A DNA stretch of 62,490 nt from Planctomycetaceae bacterium (lineage in GTDB: Bacteria > Planctomycetota > SZUA-567). The position numbers and the translations under genes are program-made. The stretch lies in contig JAJQBO010000129.1 in assembly GCA_021203245.1 (NCBI GenBank), positions 1 through 62,490 on the forward strand. Direction: 5' to 3'. This document shows, one piece after another, positions 36,052 through 45,340 of the stretch. The notes under the pieces were generated by a model that was given only the letters and a program-made list of their open reading frames with translations, did no database searches and was not told the origin of the DNA. Every line of letters starts with the position of its first letter. The first letter of the stretch is position 1.

Positions 36052-37125
36052 ATGGCCAACAAGATTCGCGTTTTGATTGTCGACGATTCCGCACTGGTGC
36101 GGGACATTCTTTCGGTCGGTCTTTCCCGCGATCCCGAGCTGGAGGTGGTCGGGACGGCGGCCGATCCCTTCGAAGCGGGCGAGAAAATTCCCATCCTGAG
36201 GCCGGACGTCATGACCCTGGATGTCGAGATGCCGCGCATGAACGGCCTCGAATTCCTCCGCCGCCTCATGCCCCAATACCCCCTCCCGGTCGTGATGGTC
36301 AGCGCCCTGACGGAAAAAGGCAAGCAACTCACCCTCGACGCCCTCGCCCTGGGGGCGGTTGACTTTGTCGCCAAACCGAAGGCGGACCTCGCCCGGGGGA
36401 TGGAACTCCTGATGAGCGAATTGACTCTGAAAATCAAGATCGCCGCCGGCGCAAAGCTCCTCCGCTACAAGCACGAAACGACGGTCGAGAAGAAGACCGC
36501 TCGGGAGACGGCTGAACTTAAAAAAGAGGAGATGATCCGCACCGCCGAACCGAGCAGCCGGGTCATCCTGATCGGTGCCTCCACCGGCGGAACAGAAGCG
36601 GTTCGGGAAATCATCACCCGCTTTCCCGAACGCACCCCCGGCATCGTCGTCATCCAGCACATGCCGGGCGGTTTTACCCGCCTGTTCGCAAACCGCCTCG
36701 ATTCCGAAACCGCCATGAAGGTCAAGGAAGCGGAGGACGGCGACCAGATCATCAACGGGCGCGTCCTAGTGGCTCCGGGCGGCAAGCATATCAAAATTCG
36801 CCGCGACCCGCGCATGGGCTACTCCGTCACTGTCTACGAAGACCCGAACTACCACGGCCACGTGCCGTCCGTCGACATCGCCATGAAGTCGGCGGCGGAA
36901 GAGGTGGGTGCGAAGGCGATTGGCGTTATCCTGACCGGTATGGGCGCGGACGGCTCGGTGGGCCTCAAGGCGATGCGCGACCACGGAGCCCGCTGCCTTG
37001 CCCAGGACGAGGCGACGTCGGTCGTGTTCGGCATGCCGAAGGAAGCGTATAAAAACGGCGCGGCCGAGCGGCTGGTCCCGATCGGGGAAATGGCGGCGGC
37101 GATATCGGAGTTGTTGCGCCGGTAG
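36052..37125 (+). CDS. cheB: Protein-glutamate methylesterase/glutaminase CheB
   Basis: CheB removes receptor methyl groups when phosphorylated. The 357 residues comprise a receiver domain (VLIVDDSALVRDI with the phospho-site in TLDVEMPRMNG and a Lys in FVAKPKA) and a C-terminal esterase with GASTGGTEA (Ser), QHMPGG (His) and GMGADGSVG (Asp). GGGAGGGAAGGG precedes the start; an upstream in-frame ATG gives 10 extra residues. It converges with the frameshifted kinase gene, leaving only 3 bases between stops, so transcripts may overlap. Confidence 0.97.
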   Translation: MANKIRVLIVDDSALVRDILSVGLSRDPELEVVGTAADPFEAGEKIPILRPDVMTLDVEMPRMNGLEFLRRLMPQYPLPVVMVSALTEKGKQLTLDALALGAVDFVAKPKADLARGMELLMSELTLKIKIAAGAKLLRYKHETTVEKKTARETAELKKEEMIRTAEPSSRVILIGASTGGTEAVREIITRFPERTPGIVVIQHMPGGFTRLFANRLDSETAMKVKEAEDGDQIINGRVLVAPGGKHIKIRRDPRMGYSVTVYEDPNYHGHVPSVDIAMKSAAEEVGAKAIGVILTGMGADGSVGLKAMRDHGARCLAQDEATSVVFGMPKEAYKNGAAERLVPIGEMAAAISELLRR

Positions 37126-37128
37126 GGT

Positions 37129-39516
37129 CTACGGCACCTCGGGGAAATGGAAGGCCAGAAATGTTTTGGCTCCGTCGTAGTCGAACGTGTCGACCTTGCC
37201 CTTCAGAATAACCAGCAGCGGATTGATGCCTGGCCCGAAGTCAAGGTGCTGCAGCGGCGCCATGACGGCGGCGATGGTTTCGGCGTCGTGGGCCTCGAGC
37301 GCGCTGTAGAGATGCTTGAGATCGGCCAGAAGCTTGTCGGGATCGCCCTTTTCCGCCGCTATCTGCGCGTCGTAGTCGCTGTCCAGGATGCGGTCCAGCT
37401 TGCTGCCGAGTTCCCGCAGTTGCATGATGAACTGCGGAAGGTAGTCTCTGCAGAAGGTGAGATCGTCGTTGATGGCGGCGTGCTCGAGATCCTTTGCCTG
37501 CCGCGACAACGGCGCCGCGCCGACGCTTGCCAGCGAACTCTTCATGCCATGCACATGGATGGCGATTTCCGACACCCTGCTGTCGCGGAGCAGAGTCTCC
37601 AGCCGTTCGGCAAAATCGGGAATCTTTCCCGCCAGGAGCCGGAGCGAACGCTCGTAAATGCTCTGTTTGCCCGCCGCCGATTCGAGCCCCTCTTCCACGT
37701 TGATCTCGGGCAGCGCCTCCGCCACCCGGCCGAGCAGGCCGGAGTATTCCACCTTGACGTCGGCGATCTCCGGCTCGCGCACGGCGGGGAGCGCCTCGAT
37801 GCGGTAGTGCTTCGGCACCCATTTTCTGAGGATACGGTTTAGTTCCGCCTTTTGCAGCGGTTTGGCGAGAAAGTCGTCCATATTGGACGAAAGAAGCATT
37901 TCCTTCGCCCCCTCGACCGCGTTGGCGGTGAGGGCGATGATGGGGACGGTCGCACGCCAGCCGCCCATGGCGCGGATGCGGGCGGTTGTCTCGACCCCGT
38001 CCATGTCCGGCATCATGTGATCCATGAAGATGATGTCGTATTCGTTTTCCGACGCTTTCACAACGGCCTCGCGGCCCGATGTCGCCTCGTCGCTGTGGAT
38101 GTTGAACAAGGTCTGCAGCAACCCCACCGCGACGGAAAAGATTGATCTCGTTGTCGTTCACGATCAGAACATGGACCGGGTCGTCGAAGAAAATGTCTCC
38201 CGTCTCCTCTTCATCGGGCAGGTCGTCGAGGCTTGCCTCCCGCTTCGGCACCACGACCGTAAACACGCTCCCGCGCCCGGGCTCACTCTCGGCTGAAATG
38301 CTGCCGCCCATCAGTTCCACGATGTTTTTACTGATCGACAGGCCCAGCCCGGTGCCCTTGACCGTGCGGTCGCGGGTGGTGTCTATCTGCCTGAACGGCT
38401 GGAACAAGAGGCCCATGTCCTCCCGTCTGATGCCGATGCCGGTGTCGGAAATGTCGAAGCGCAGTTCGTTTTCGCTGACGGTGAGCCGCAACGACACTTC
38501 GCCGTCGGCCGTGAATTTGACCGCGTTCCCGAGGATATTTACCAACACCTGCCGCAAGCGCACGTCATCGGCTATGATGCAGTCCGGCATCCGGCCATCG
38601 ATTTCAAAGGCAAAGGACAGCGCCTTCTCGGCGGCGAGGTAGCGGACCAGGGAACAGACGTTGTCCATGAACTGGCGGAAATCGAACGTGGTGGGGGAGA
38701 GGAGCAGCCTGCCCGCCTCCAGTTTGGAAATGTCCAGGATGTCGTTGATGATGGTCAGGAGCGAGTCGGCCGACATTTTGATGTCGTGGACGTATTTCCT
38801 GTGGATGTCCCGGAGCGAGTCGTCATGGAGGAGGATTTCCGAAATGCCGACGATCGCGTTCATCGGGGTGCGGATTTCGTGCGACATGTTGGCGAGGAAG
38901 TCGGACTTGGTCCTGGCCGCCTCTTCGGCGCGGCGCTGGGCTTCGGCCAGTTCCGACACGTCGGTGATGGAAAGGATCGCCCCCCCCGGGTGACGCCGCT
39001 CGCCTCGACGATGGGCGAGACGGAGATCTGCACGTTCAGGGGGTCCGACCCCTTCATCGGAATCGTGTCGTTGTAGCGCCAGGTGTCCTGGTGGTCGAGA
39101 ACCTGGCGCGCCTGGCTGTGAATCTTGAAGATCCAGCTCGGGTCGACCCGGTCGGAAAACACCTTTTCCAGCGGCTGGTTCAGCAGAGTGCCCCGATTGC
39201 GCCCGACCAGGGGCGAGTAATTCTCGCTCCCGAGGACGTACTGGAGGTTTTCGTTGAAAAGCAGGACCGTGTTCGGCGAATTCTTCAGGAGCAGGTCGTT
39301 GTAGAGATATTGGAGGCGCTTATCCTCCTCGTTCGCCTGGCGCAGCCGTTCGGCGTGCTCGTTCAGTTTGGCCAGGAGCTGGTTCGACCGTTCCTTGCGA
39401 TTAAGGGTGCGGCGCAGTTGCGTTATTTCCTCCCGGGCGCGTTCCAATTCCTTCGCGAGGCTTTCGACCGTTTGCGGATCGGATTCCTGTTCGTCCATTG
39501 GCGCGGCGTCGGTCAT
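37129..39516 (-). pseudogene. Hybrid histidine kinase interrupted by two frameshifts
   Basis: Across three frames the minus strand encodes one hybrid kinase: coiled coil, PAS (39350-39000), HisKA with intact [14 protein letters not shown], HATPase ([15 protein letters not shown]), receiver ([13 protein letters not shown]) and HPt with [13 protein letters not shown]. Frame is lost at a run of eight C on the plus strand (38980-38987; nine or six would restore it) and again at four A (38136-38139; three would restore it). The start overlaps the stop of the HD-GYP gene (ATGA). It is either a decayed or phase-variable gene, or the product of homopolymer sequencing errors. Confidence 0.82.
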
Positions 39517-40614
39517 CCGGGTTCTCCAACCGGATGATGGGCCGCACGGCCGCTCATGGCGGCGATCTCGTCCAGGTGGCGCTCAAAGACAGACACCAGA
39601 TAGGGGTCGAAATGGCGGCCGCGCTCTTCGAGAATCATCCTGGCCGACTCTTCGTGACTGAAGGCATCCTTGTAGGGCCGGACCGAACTGAGAGCGTCGT
39701 AGACATCCGCTATGGCGACGATGCGGGCCGAGAGGGGGTATCTCTTCGCCCGCAAGGTGCAGGGGATAGCCGCGTCCGTCCCAGCGTTCGTGGTGCGAGT
39801 GAGCGATGTCGCGGGCGGTCTTCAGGAACGAGTCGTCCGTCTCGCTGATAAAGTCGGTAAGGAGCTGTTCGCCCCGAACGGTGTGCTCCTTGATGACACG
39901 GTATTCCTCTTCCGTCAACCGCTCGGGTTTGAGGAGGATATGGTCGGGGGTGGCGATTTTGCCGAGATCGTGCAGCTTGGCCGATTTGATGATCTCCTCG
40001 GCCTGGTGCCTGGTGAGGGTGTAGCCCGGCCTCGGATGGGCGACCAGGTCGAGGGCGATGATGCGCACTATTTCGGTGGTGCGGGCGATGTGCTGGCCGG
40101 TGTCGCCGTCCCGGAGATCGGTGGCGCGGGCAAGCAGGCCGAGGGTGATGTCTTCACGCAGCTTCAGCTTGTTGTAGGCGTCGTTGAGCGAGCGGGTTTT
40201 TTCTTCCACCAGCGCCTCGAGGTGGCGGCGGTGGCTCTGGAGTTCAAGTTGGAGTTTGACGCGGGTGATGAGGGCGCGCGGTCGGACCGGTTTGTGGAGG
40301 TAGTCCATTGCCCCCACTTCAAGCGCCTTTGCCTCGCTTTCGCCGTCGGTCGAGCCGGTGATGAAGATGACCGGGATATGACTGTGCATCGGCGAGTGGA
40401 CAAGGTATTGGAGCACGTCGAACCCCGACTTGCCCGGCATCTGGCAATCAAGCAGGATAAGGTCGGCCGACTGTGTCGACAGAAAGCGCAGGGCCGTATC
40501 GCCACTGGTGAACGGCCGCACGGAATACTCCGACCGTAACGTCGACACAACGGTGTTAAGAATAACGACGTCGTCGTCAATCGCCAGTATCACCGGCTTG
40601 ACACCGCTTTGCAT
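39513..40614 (-). pseudogene. HD-GYP response regulator with one frameshift
   Basis: The minus strand encodes a receiver domain (VILAIDDDVVILN, phospho-site LLDCQMPGKSG, FVEGAMDYLHKP-type end) followed by an HD-GYP cyclic-di-GMP phosphodiesterase domain with LHDLGKI and HHERWDGRGYP. After GYPLHLAGEEIP the frame breaks at a run of five C (39734-39738); with four C it continues as LSARIVAIADVYDALSS. The start MQSGVKP has AGGAG upstream. It is translationally coupled to the hybrid kinase gene, forming a kinase/c-di-GMP-degrading pair. Confidence 0.82.
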
Positions 40615-40949
40615 ACAATCTCCTGCGGTAAAACCATTCCTTCTTGCTCCAGCGTTTATCCTACTGTATCTCGTTATCCAAAGGAGTGCAAGAGGATTAT
40701 GCTGGTACAACTAATCTTGCCGGCTGTTTTACCAACCCTGTTGGTAAATGGATGTAATTCGAGCAATGAACCAATTATTTCTGCCATCGGCGTGGATGCC
40801 GATGCCATTCGGTTTATCGTGCGCTGCCGGCATCCCTGTGATGGAGTCGAAATGGCGGCGAGAAACCAACGCTTCGCGCGAAGCGGTGGTGAAGGGTGTG
40901 TGAAGAGGCTATGAAGAGGCTGTGAAGGATTCGCCCGCGGCGGGCACGG
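40615..40949. other. Intergenic region with short repeats
   Basis: 335 bases between two minus-strand units. It contains a perfect 9-bp palindrome arm pair TTTACCAAC/GTTGGTAAA (40728-40748, 3-base spacer) and 2.7 tandem copies of TRTGAAGAGGC (40899-40928). A small plus-strand reading frame is listed separately. Confidence 0.5.
40699..40914 (+). CDS. Possible small lipoprotein
   Basis: A 71-residue plus-strand frame starts at an ATG with AGAGG just upstream. Its N-terminus MLVQLILPAVLPTLLVNGC looks like a lipoprotein signal with the Cys at residue 19. The remainder is not recognisable. Its only support is the signal-like start; the palindrome at 40728-40748 lies inside it, which argues equally for a regulatory region. 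Confidence 0.25.
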   Translation: MLVQLILPAVLPTLLVNGCNSSNEPIISAIGVDADAIRFIVRCRHPCDGVEMAARNQRFARSGGEGCVKRL

Positions 40950-41333
40950 TTATTCCGGCGGCGCGGCGGCAAGGGCGGCCTTTATTCGGGGCGCGTCCCG
41001 TTCGGGAAACCAGACTTCGAGCCGGTGTTCGTCGTCATGGCTGCGCCAATAGTCGACAGCGTCGCGCAGAAGCGTCAGGTAGGTGGCTAGATCGTTCTCC
41101 GGGAGGTTCGGCAAATCCTGGTGGACGAGGATGATTTTGTACCGTGGGGGACGGAGATCGCGGATACAGTCCCAAAAGGCGTCGAAATTCCTGCCTGCGT
41201 GGGGTGGGAAGTGCAGCACCGCGCCGATGTCGGTCAACAGGGCCGGGACGCTCTCTTCACCGATCGCGAGGGTCGCGATGTGGGCGTCCTTTTCCAGGCT
41301 GAAATCGGCCGGCGGCGTGTAGTAATGAAACAT
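40950..41333 (-). CDS. Barstar-family RNase inhibitor
   Basis: A 127-residue protein with the barstar core: DIGAVLHFPPHAGRNFDAFWDCIRDL corresponds to the barnase-binding helix, with Asp residues in NFDAFWD at the positions that plug the RNase active site. It starts two bases after the stop of the RNase gene, so toxin and inhibitor are made together and the inhibitor protects the producing cell. Confidence 0.88.
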   Translation of the reverse strand: MFHYYTPPADFSLEKDAHIATLAIGEESVPALLTDIGAVLHFPPHAGRNFDAFWDCIRDLRPPRYKIILVHQDLPNLPENDLATYLTLLRDAVDYWRSHDDEHRLEVWFPERDAPRIKAALAAAPPE

Positions 41334-41335
41334 GC

Positions 41336-41806
41336 CTAGTCTCCGTCGACGCGGATAAAGGTGTCGTAATGATCAAAGGTATAGTATACCTCCCCTTCGG
41401 CGCCAAGGACCAGCCGTTGCAGGCCGGGTCCGGCGATGCCGCGGGTCGGCACGACATATTCACGGTAATAGCCGGAAGGGCGGCGCGGCAGGAGTCCCCC
41501 GGCGTTGCGGAACACCTCGCCGTCGTTCCGGTGGGAATGTTTGACTCCTGCCGCAATGCGCTCCAGGACAGGGCGGAGGTTGACAACGCCCAGGTATACG
41601 GCTTTCCCCGTTTCGATGTCGATGACGGTAACGTCGGCGACCGTGAAATCGCCCGCATAAGAGGGTGTGGTCGTAGCTCCGGCTGTCGGTGAACCGGGTA
41701 CGGTACTCTCGGTGGGCGAGGCCTGATAGGACGGCAATTGCGACACGACGAGAAAAATCAGGAACAGCGCCATAATAAGGTAACTGATCCGGCCGGACGG
41801 TTTCAT
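41336..41806 (-). CDS. Membrane-anchored or secreted barnase-like ribonuclease
   Basis: 156 residues from an ATG preceded by GAGGAGAG. Residues 8-23 are a hydrophobic signal or anchor (YLIMALFLIFLVVSQ), then a Ser/Thr/Pro-rich linker to about 55. The catalytic domain matches bacterial guanyl-type RNases: RNDGEVFRNAGGLLPRR, GYYREYVVPT (Glu116 as base), GLQRLVLG (Arg131) and YYTFDHYDTFIRV (His146 as acid), the last nearly identical to the barnase DHYQTF segment. It is coupled to the barstar gene. Extracytoplasmic action is inferred from the anchor. Confidence 0.88.
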   Translation of the reverse strand: MKPSGRISYLIMALFLIFLVVSQLPSYQASPTESTVPGSPTAGATTTPSYAGDFTVADVTVIDIETGKAVYLGVVNLRPVLERIAAGVKHSHRNDGEVFRNAGGLLPRRPSGYYREYVVPTRGIAGPGLQRLVLGAEGEVYYTFDHYDTFIRVDGD

Positions 41807-42020
41807 CGCTCTCCTCTCGCCTCTGAAGCTATCAGCCCTTATACCCGCGTTGCCGCCGCCGGTCAAGGCGGGCGGCGCGCGAGAGGCGAGGCATCTTTTT
41901 TGTTAACCAATTCCTTTACTTTCTCATCGTTATGTGTTAATATATGCTATTATAAACGCGCATGGCTGTTATTGCCATGCCCTTTTGGGTTGGGGACCCC
42001 ACGTGGAAAGGGAACTTGCC

Positions 42021-42731
42021 ATGGCAGACAACAAGAGTTGCAAAAACGACAAGGCTGAGATGAAGGAATCCACCGCCGGCCGCACCGACAACCTCCCAGC
42101 CGCCGAAGAACCGAACGTCAGTATCGGTCAAGCCGCAGAACCGACCAACGATTACGAAAAGGAGCGCGACCGCCTTGCGCCGATTTCCAAGGTGCGCAAG
42201 GAAAGCTACCTGGCCAAGGACGTCGCCGACCTCCTGATCCAGCAGATCGGGCTGGAACTGAACAACCAGTACCTCTATTACAATTTCGGCATCTGGTGCG
42301 ACATCCAGAGCCTGTTCGGCCAGGCCGAGTACTTCTATCACCGCGCCCGGGAGGAGCACGACCACGCGCAGTGGATTATCGACTACCTCACCCAGGCAGA
42401 TTTCCTTTTCTCCATCCCCGGCACAGACGCCCACTATATCGACATTTATAAAGGCAAAAAGGAACTGACGACCAAGGACCCGCACGACGAGGTGCTTATC
42501 CGCGAGATCGAGACCACCCGTTCCATTAATAATATCAAGGCCGTCACCGAAGAGACGCACGACTACATAACCGGCCACTGGCTGCGCCAGCTTCTGCTTG
42601 AGCAGGCGGAGGAGGAGGAGCTGTCCCACACCGCTCTCGACATTTTCGACCATACAAATGACCCGTTGATCGTTGACAAGTATTTCAAGGACGTGGTTAT
42701 GGCGCAGTTGAAGGCACAGAAGGGCAAGTAA
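42021..42731 (+). CDS. Ferritin-like diiron protein
   Basis: 236 residues starting MADNKSCKND with GGAAAGGGAAC upstream. After a polar N-terminal extension of about 60 residues, the four-helix ferritin fold appears: IQQIGLELNNQYLYYNFGIWCDIQSLFGQAEYF, then the ferroxidase-type REEHDHAQWI and a final EQAEEEELSHTAL. The spacing of Glu and His residues fits an iron-storing ferritin. The long N-terminal tail and the extended C-terminal helix are unusual for classic ferritin, so a related family is possible. Confidence 0.85.
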   Translation: MADNKSCKNDKAEMKESTAGRTDNLPAAEEPNVSIGQAAEPTNDYEKERDRLAPISKVRKESYLAKDVADLLIQQIGLELNNQYLYYNFGIWCDIQSLFGQAEYFYHRAREEHDHAQWIIDYLTQADFLFSIPGTDAHYIDIYKGKKELTTKDPHDEVLIREIETTRSINNIKAVTEETHDYITGHWLRQLLLEQAEEEELSHTALDIFDHTNDPLIVDKYFKDVVMAQLKAQKGK

Positions 42732-42922
42732 CGAGGGAGACGCCGGGGCTTTTCCGCAAATAATGGGAAGCCGATGGATATCGGAACGCCTCACCCGGCC
42801 GTCAGGTCGGGTGGGGCGCTCGTTTTTGGGCGGCCCTGTGGGGGGGATGTCAGGGTGGTTTACCATATGCTATGGCGCCGGCATTCCGGGCGGTTTCGAG
42901 ATAAACTACCGGGTTTTTTGGA

Positions 42923-42950
42923 TTGACGTCGGCGAGTATCGCGGTACGAT
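42923..42950 (+). promoter_or_regulatory. Promoter-like sequence of a candidate small RNA
   Basis: TTGACG (42923-42928), 16 bases, TACGAT (42945-42950), predicting a start near 42957. Confidence 0.45.
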
Positions 42951-42956
42951 TATACA

Positions 42957-43060
42957 TTCGAACTGAGTGCAAAGCCGAGGAGAAGTGGAGGCGGCTTTAT
43001 TTTCGCCGCTAAGTGGTGGAGAAGGAGCGCAGGGACGCAACGCGTCCCTGCTGTTTTTTT
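42957..43060 (+). ncRNA. Candidate small RNA of about 105 bases
   Basis: Between the promoter-like sequence and a perfect terminator lies a short purine-rich transcript with no start codon in context. It contains an internal GGCGGC/GCCGC hairpin and three separate GGAG or GAGG motifs in single-stranded stretches. The terminator alone could belong to the ferritin-like gene, so the RNA is a hypothesis. Confidence 0.35.
43029..43060 (+). terminator. Intrinsic terminator
   Basis: A perfect 10-bp stem GCAGGGACGC (43029-43038) / GCGTCCCTGC (43042-43051) with a 3-base loop, then T8. Confidence 0.9.
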
Positions 43061-43080
43061 GTCCCCCTGAATTCCTGCCG

Positions 43081-43413
43081 TCAAAACACCCGCGACCCCA
43101 CCGCCGCTTCCTGCTGCGGCTGGAGATGAATCACCCCCTCGCCGTCCAGCGTCGGAACGCCGAGGATGAGGACCTCGGATTTTTCCGGTCCCATCTTTTT
43201 GGGCGGAAAGTTCACCACCGCAATCACCAGTCGGTTGACTAACGCCTCCTTCGGATAATTGCGGAGGGCGGCGCAGGAAACCTTGATGCCGATTTCCGGC
43301 CCGAAATCAACGGTAAACCGGTAGGTCGGCTTGCGGGACAACGCGTCCTCCACCGTGAGTATCCTGCCTACCCTCATATCCACTTTTTCAAAATCGGCGA
43401 AATCGATCACCAT
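43081..43413 (-). CDS. CsaA-like tRNA-binding-domain protein
   Basis: The 110-residue protein is a single OB-fold tRNA-binding domain (as at the C-terminus of MetRS or in CsaA/YgjH): FADFEKVDMRVGRIL at the start, KVSCAALRNYPKEALVNR in the middle and SEVLILGVPTLDGEGVIHL near the end. Bacillus CsaA is a chaperone linked to protein export; RNA binding is the safer claim. Confidence 0.85.
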   Translation of the reverse strand: MVIDFADFEKVDMRVGRILTVEDALSRKPTYRFTVDFGPEIGIKVSCAALRNYPKEALVNRLVIAVVNFPPKKMGPEKSEVLILGVPTLDGEGVIHLQPQQEAAVGSRVF

Positions 43414-43585
43414 GCAGCCTCCATATTTTTCACGCTGAACACTGTCCCGGGTTGAAGCCAGACCCAGTATATGTATAGTCCAATCCGGGGGAAGCTTGAA
43501 TCATCGTTGACAACCGGCTCGCCCCATAAACAATGGGTATGGCCACTCGTACCCGCATCCATCATGTTCTGGCAGGAGGAAAACG

Positions 43586-44116
43586 GTGACAAGACCGCAA
43601 GTCGCACTGATTATGGGCAGCTATTCCGATTATCCCAAACTCGACAGCGCCATGGCTGTGTTCAAGGAATTCGGCATCCAATACGATATACGGGTCATGT
43701 CGGCCCACCGCACCCCCGATGTCGTCGCCGACTATGCCAAAAACGCCGAAGCGAACGGCATCAAGGTCATTATCGCCGCCGCCGGCGGCGCGGCGCACCT
43801 CCCCGGCGTCATTGCCGCCTATACCGTTCTTCCCGTCATCGGTATTCCGATTCAGCTTCTCGGCCTGGGCGGCCTCGACAGCCTCCTGTCCATCGCTCAG
43901 ATGCCTGGCGGCATTCCCGTCGCCACGATGTCGTCCAACTCCGGGGGCCCCGAAAACGCCGCCCTCTATGCTATCAGCATTTTGGCCATCACCGATCCGA
44001 CCCTGACCGAAATGCTCAAGACCTATCGCCGCCGCATGGCCGACAAGGTGATTGAACGCGATTCCACCCTGCAGTGGAAGCTGCAAAAAGAGGCGGAAGA
44101 GCAGAGCAGGCTTTAA
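43586..44116 (+). CDS. purE: N5-carboxyaminoimidazole ribonucleotide mutase
   Basis: PurE (class I) isomerises N5-CAIR to CAIR in purine synthesis. The 176 residues start at a GTG with AGGAGG upstream. Conserved MGSYSDYPKLDSA, VMSAHRTPD (catalytic His) and AAAGGAAHLPGV are present, with SIAQMPGGIPVATMS completing the active site. purK is not adjacent. The dGTPase-like gene follows after 38 bases. Confidence 0.95.
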   Translation: MTRPQVALIMGSYSDYPKLDSAMAVFKEFGIQYDIRVMSAHRTPDVVADYAKNAEANGIKVIIAAAGGAAHLPGVIAAYTVLPVIGIPIQLLGLGGLDSLLSIAQMPGGIPVATMSSNSGGPENAALYAISILAITDPTLTEMLKTYRRRMADKVIERDSTLQWKLQKEAEEQSRL

Positions 44117-44154
44117 GTTCCTGGGACGATTGGTCTGCCGGGCAGACGAAATCC

Positions 44155-45321
44155 ATGAGCGATCCGCTAACGCCCCTTCAGGACGGCATGATTCCCGCCG
44201 CCATGCGCGCCGAACGGTCGCAGGGCAGGCGGCATCGTGAGGAAGAGCATCCCTACCGGAATCCGTTCCAGCGGGACAGGGACCGGGTCGTCCACTCCGC
44301 CCACTTCCGCCGGCTCGAATACAAGACCCAGGTGTTTGTGAACGGGGAAGGGGACAACTACCGCACCCGGCTCACCCATACCCTCGAAGTTTCGCAAATC
44401 GCCCGGTCGATAGCGCGGGCGCTCCGCCTGAACGAGGACCTGGCCGAGGCGGTGGCGTTGAGCCACGACCTCGGCCACACCCCGTTCGGACACGCGGGCG
44501 AGCGGGTTCTCGATTCCCTGATGCAGGGGCAGGGCGGATTCAACCATAACGCCCAGGGCCTGCGCATCGTCGATCTGCTTGAATCGCGCTATGTCCAGTT
44601 CGACGGGCTTAACCTCACCTATGAGGTGCGGGAGGCGTTTGTCCGCCACGGCGGGCCGTGCGTGGCTGCCGGCTGTCCGGAATTCTCCGCTTTAGGCGCG
44701 CCGCTCCTCGAGGTGGCGGCGACCCTGGCCGCGGACGACATCGCCTACCTCGCTCACGACATCGACGACGGGCTGTATGCCAACATCCTGAGCGAGGAGC
44801 AACTTCAATCGGTGGACTTATGGCGCGAAGTCACCGCAGGCGAAAAGAATTTCGCGTCTTTTCCCAAACACCTGAAAAGGACGACCGGCGTCAGGCGACT
44901 TATTAATGTGTTGGTCACGGATCTGGTCGATGAGACAAAAACCAACCTTGACCGAAAAGGCCTGACCGACCCGGAGGCGCTCAGGGACGAGAAGGAGACG
45001 CTCCTGGACTTTTCGCCCCGGGTTGAGGAAAAAAAATCCGCCCTGAAGGAATTTTTATTCCACAACTTCTACCGTCATCCCAACGTCATGCGGGTGATGG
45101 AGGAAGCGCAGGAAACGTTGCGCCAGTTATGGGAGGCGTATGCGGGTGGTTCGGAAAAAATGCCGCTCCAGTACCGCCAAATCGCCGATAGTGTCGGAGT
45201 GAAGCGTGCGGCGGCGGATTACGTCTCCGGCATGACCGACCGCTTCGCCCGGGAGGACTGGGATCGTATTCGCTCTGGCGAAAAAAAGAGCGAAATTGAA
45301 AAAAAGCCATTGACAAGATAA
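44155..45321 (+). CDS. dGTPase-like HD-domain phosphohydrolase
   Basis: 388 residues of the deoxyguanosinetriphosphate triphosphohydrolase-like family, which releases tripolyphosphate from dGTP or related dNTPs. Motifs: NPFQRDRDRVVHSAHFRRLEYKTQVF, RTRLTHTLEVSQIAR with the first metal His, SHDLGHTPFGHAGE with the HD pair, and DDIAYLAHDIDDG with the last Asp. The start MSDPLTP is chosen for position after the purE stop; a Shine-Dalgarno sequence is weak. The stop region overlaps the promoter of the downstream RNA. Confidence 0.9.
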   Translation: MSDPLTPLQDGMIPAAMRAERSQGRRHREEEHPYRNPFQRDRDRVVHSAHFRRLEYKTQVFVNGEGDNYRTRLTHTLEVSQIARSIARALRLNEDLAEAVALSHDLGHTPFGHAGERVLDSLMQGQGGFNHNAQGLRIVDLLESRYVQFDGLNLTYEVREAFVRHGGPCVAAGCPEFSALGAPLLEVAATLAADDIAYLAHDIDDGLYANILSEEQLQSVDLWREVTAGEKNFASFPKHLKRTTGVRRLINVLVTDLVDETKTNLDRKGLTDPEALRDEKETLLDFSPRVEEKKSALKEFLFHNFYRHPNVMRVMEEAQETLRQLWEAYAGGSEKMPLQYRQIADSVGVKRAAADYVSGMTDRFAREDWDRIRSGEKKSEIEKKPLTR

Positions 45322-45337
45322 AGTGCGGCGTTATTAT
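45310..45337 (+). promoter_or_regulatory. Strong promoter of the structured RNA / ribosomal leader
   Basis: TTGACA (45310-45315), 16 bases, TATTAT (45332-45337; TTATAT two bases later is an alternative). It overlaps the last codons of the dGTPase-like gene. Start predicted near 45341-45344. Confidence 0.75.
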
Positions 45338-45340
45338 ATG

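Larger units (their letters stand above)
42732..43080. other. Intergenic region holding a candidate small RNA
   Basis: 349 bases between the ferritin-like gene and the convergent csaA-like gene. It contains a promoter-like sequence and a strong terminator, listed separately; otherwise no gene. Confidence 0.5.

Noticed and set aside
38136-38139. Programmed ribosomal frameshift in the hybrid kinase
   Set aside because: No X-XXY-YYZ slippery heptamer or downstream pseudoknot is evident, and a second shift of a different type occurs in the same gene.
40728-40748. LacI-type operator at the palindrome TTTACCAAC/GTTGGTAAA
   Set aside because: It lies inside a possible reading frame, no LacI-family gene is near and no promoter aligns with it. 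It is noted only as a palindrome.
41934-42020. Longer ferritin-like protein beginning at the GTG at 41934
   Set aside because: The extra residues are hydrophobic and non-homologous, and GGAAAGGGAAC sits directly before the ATG at 42021.
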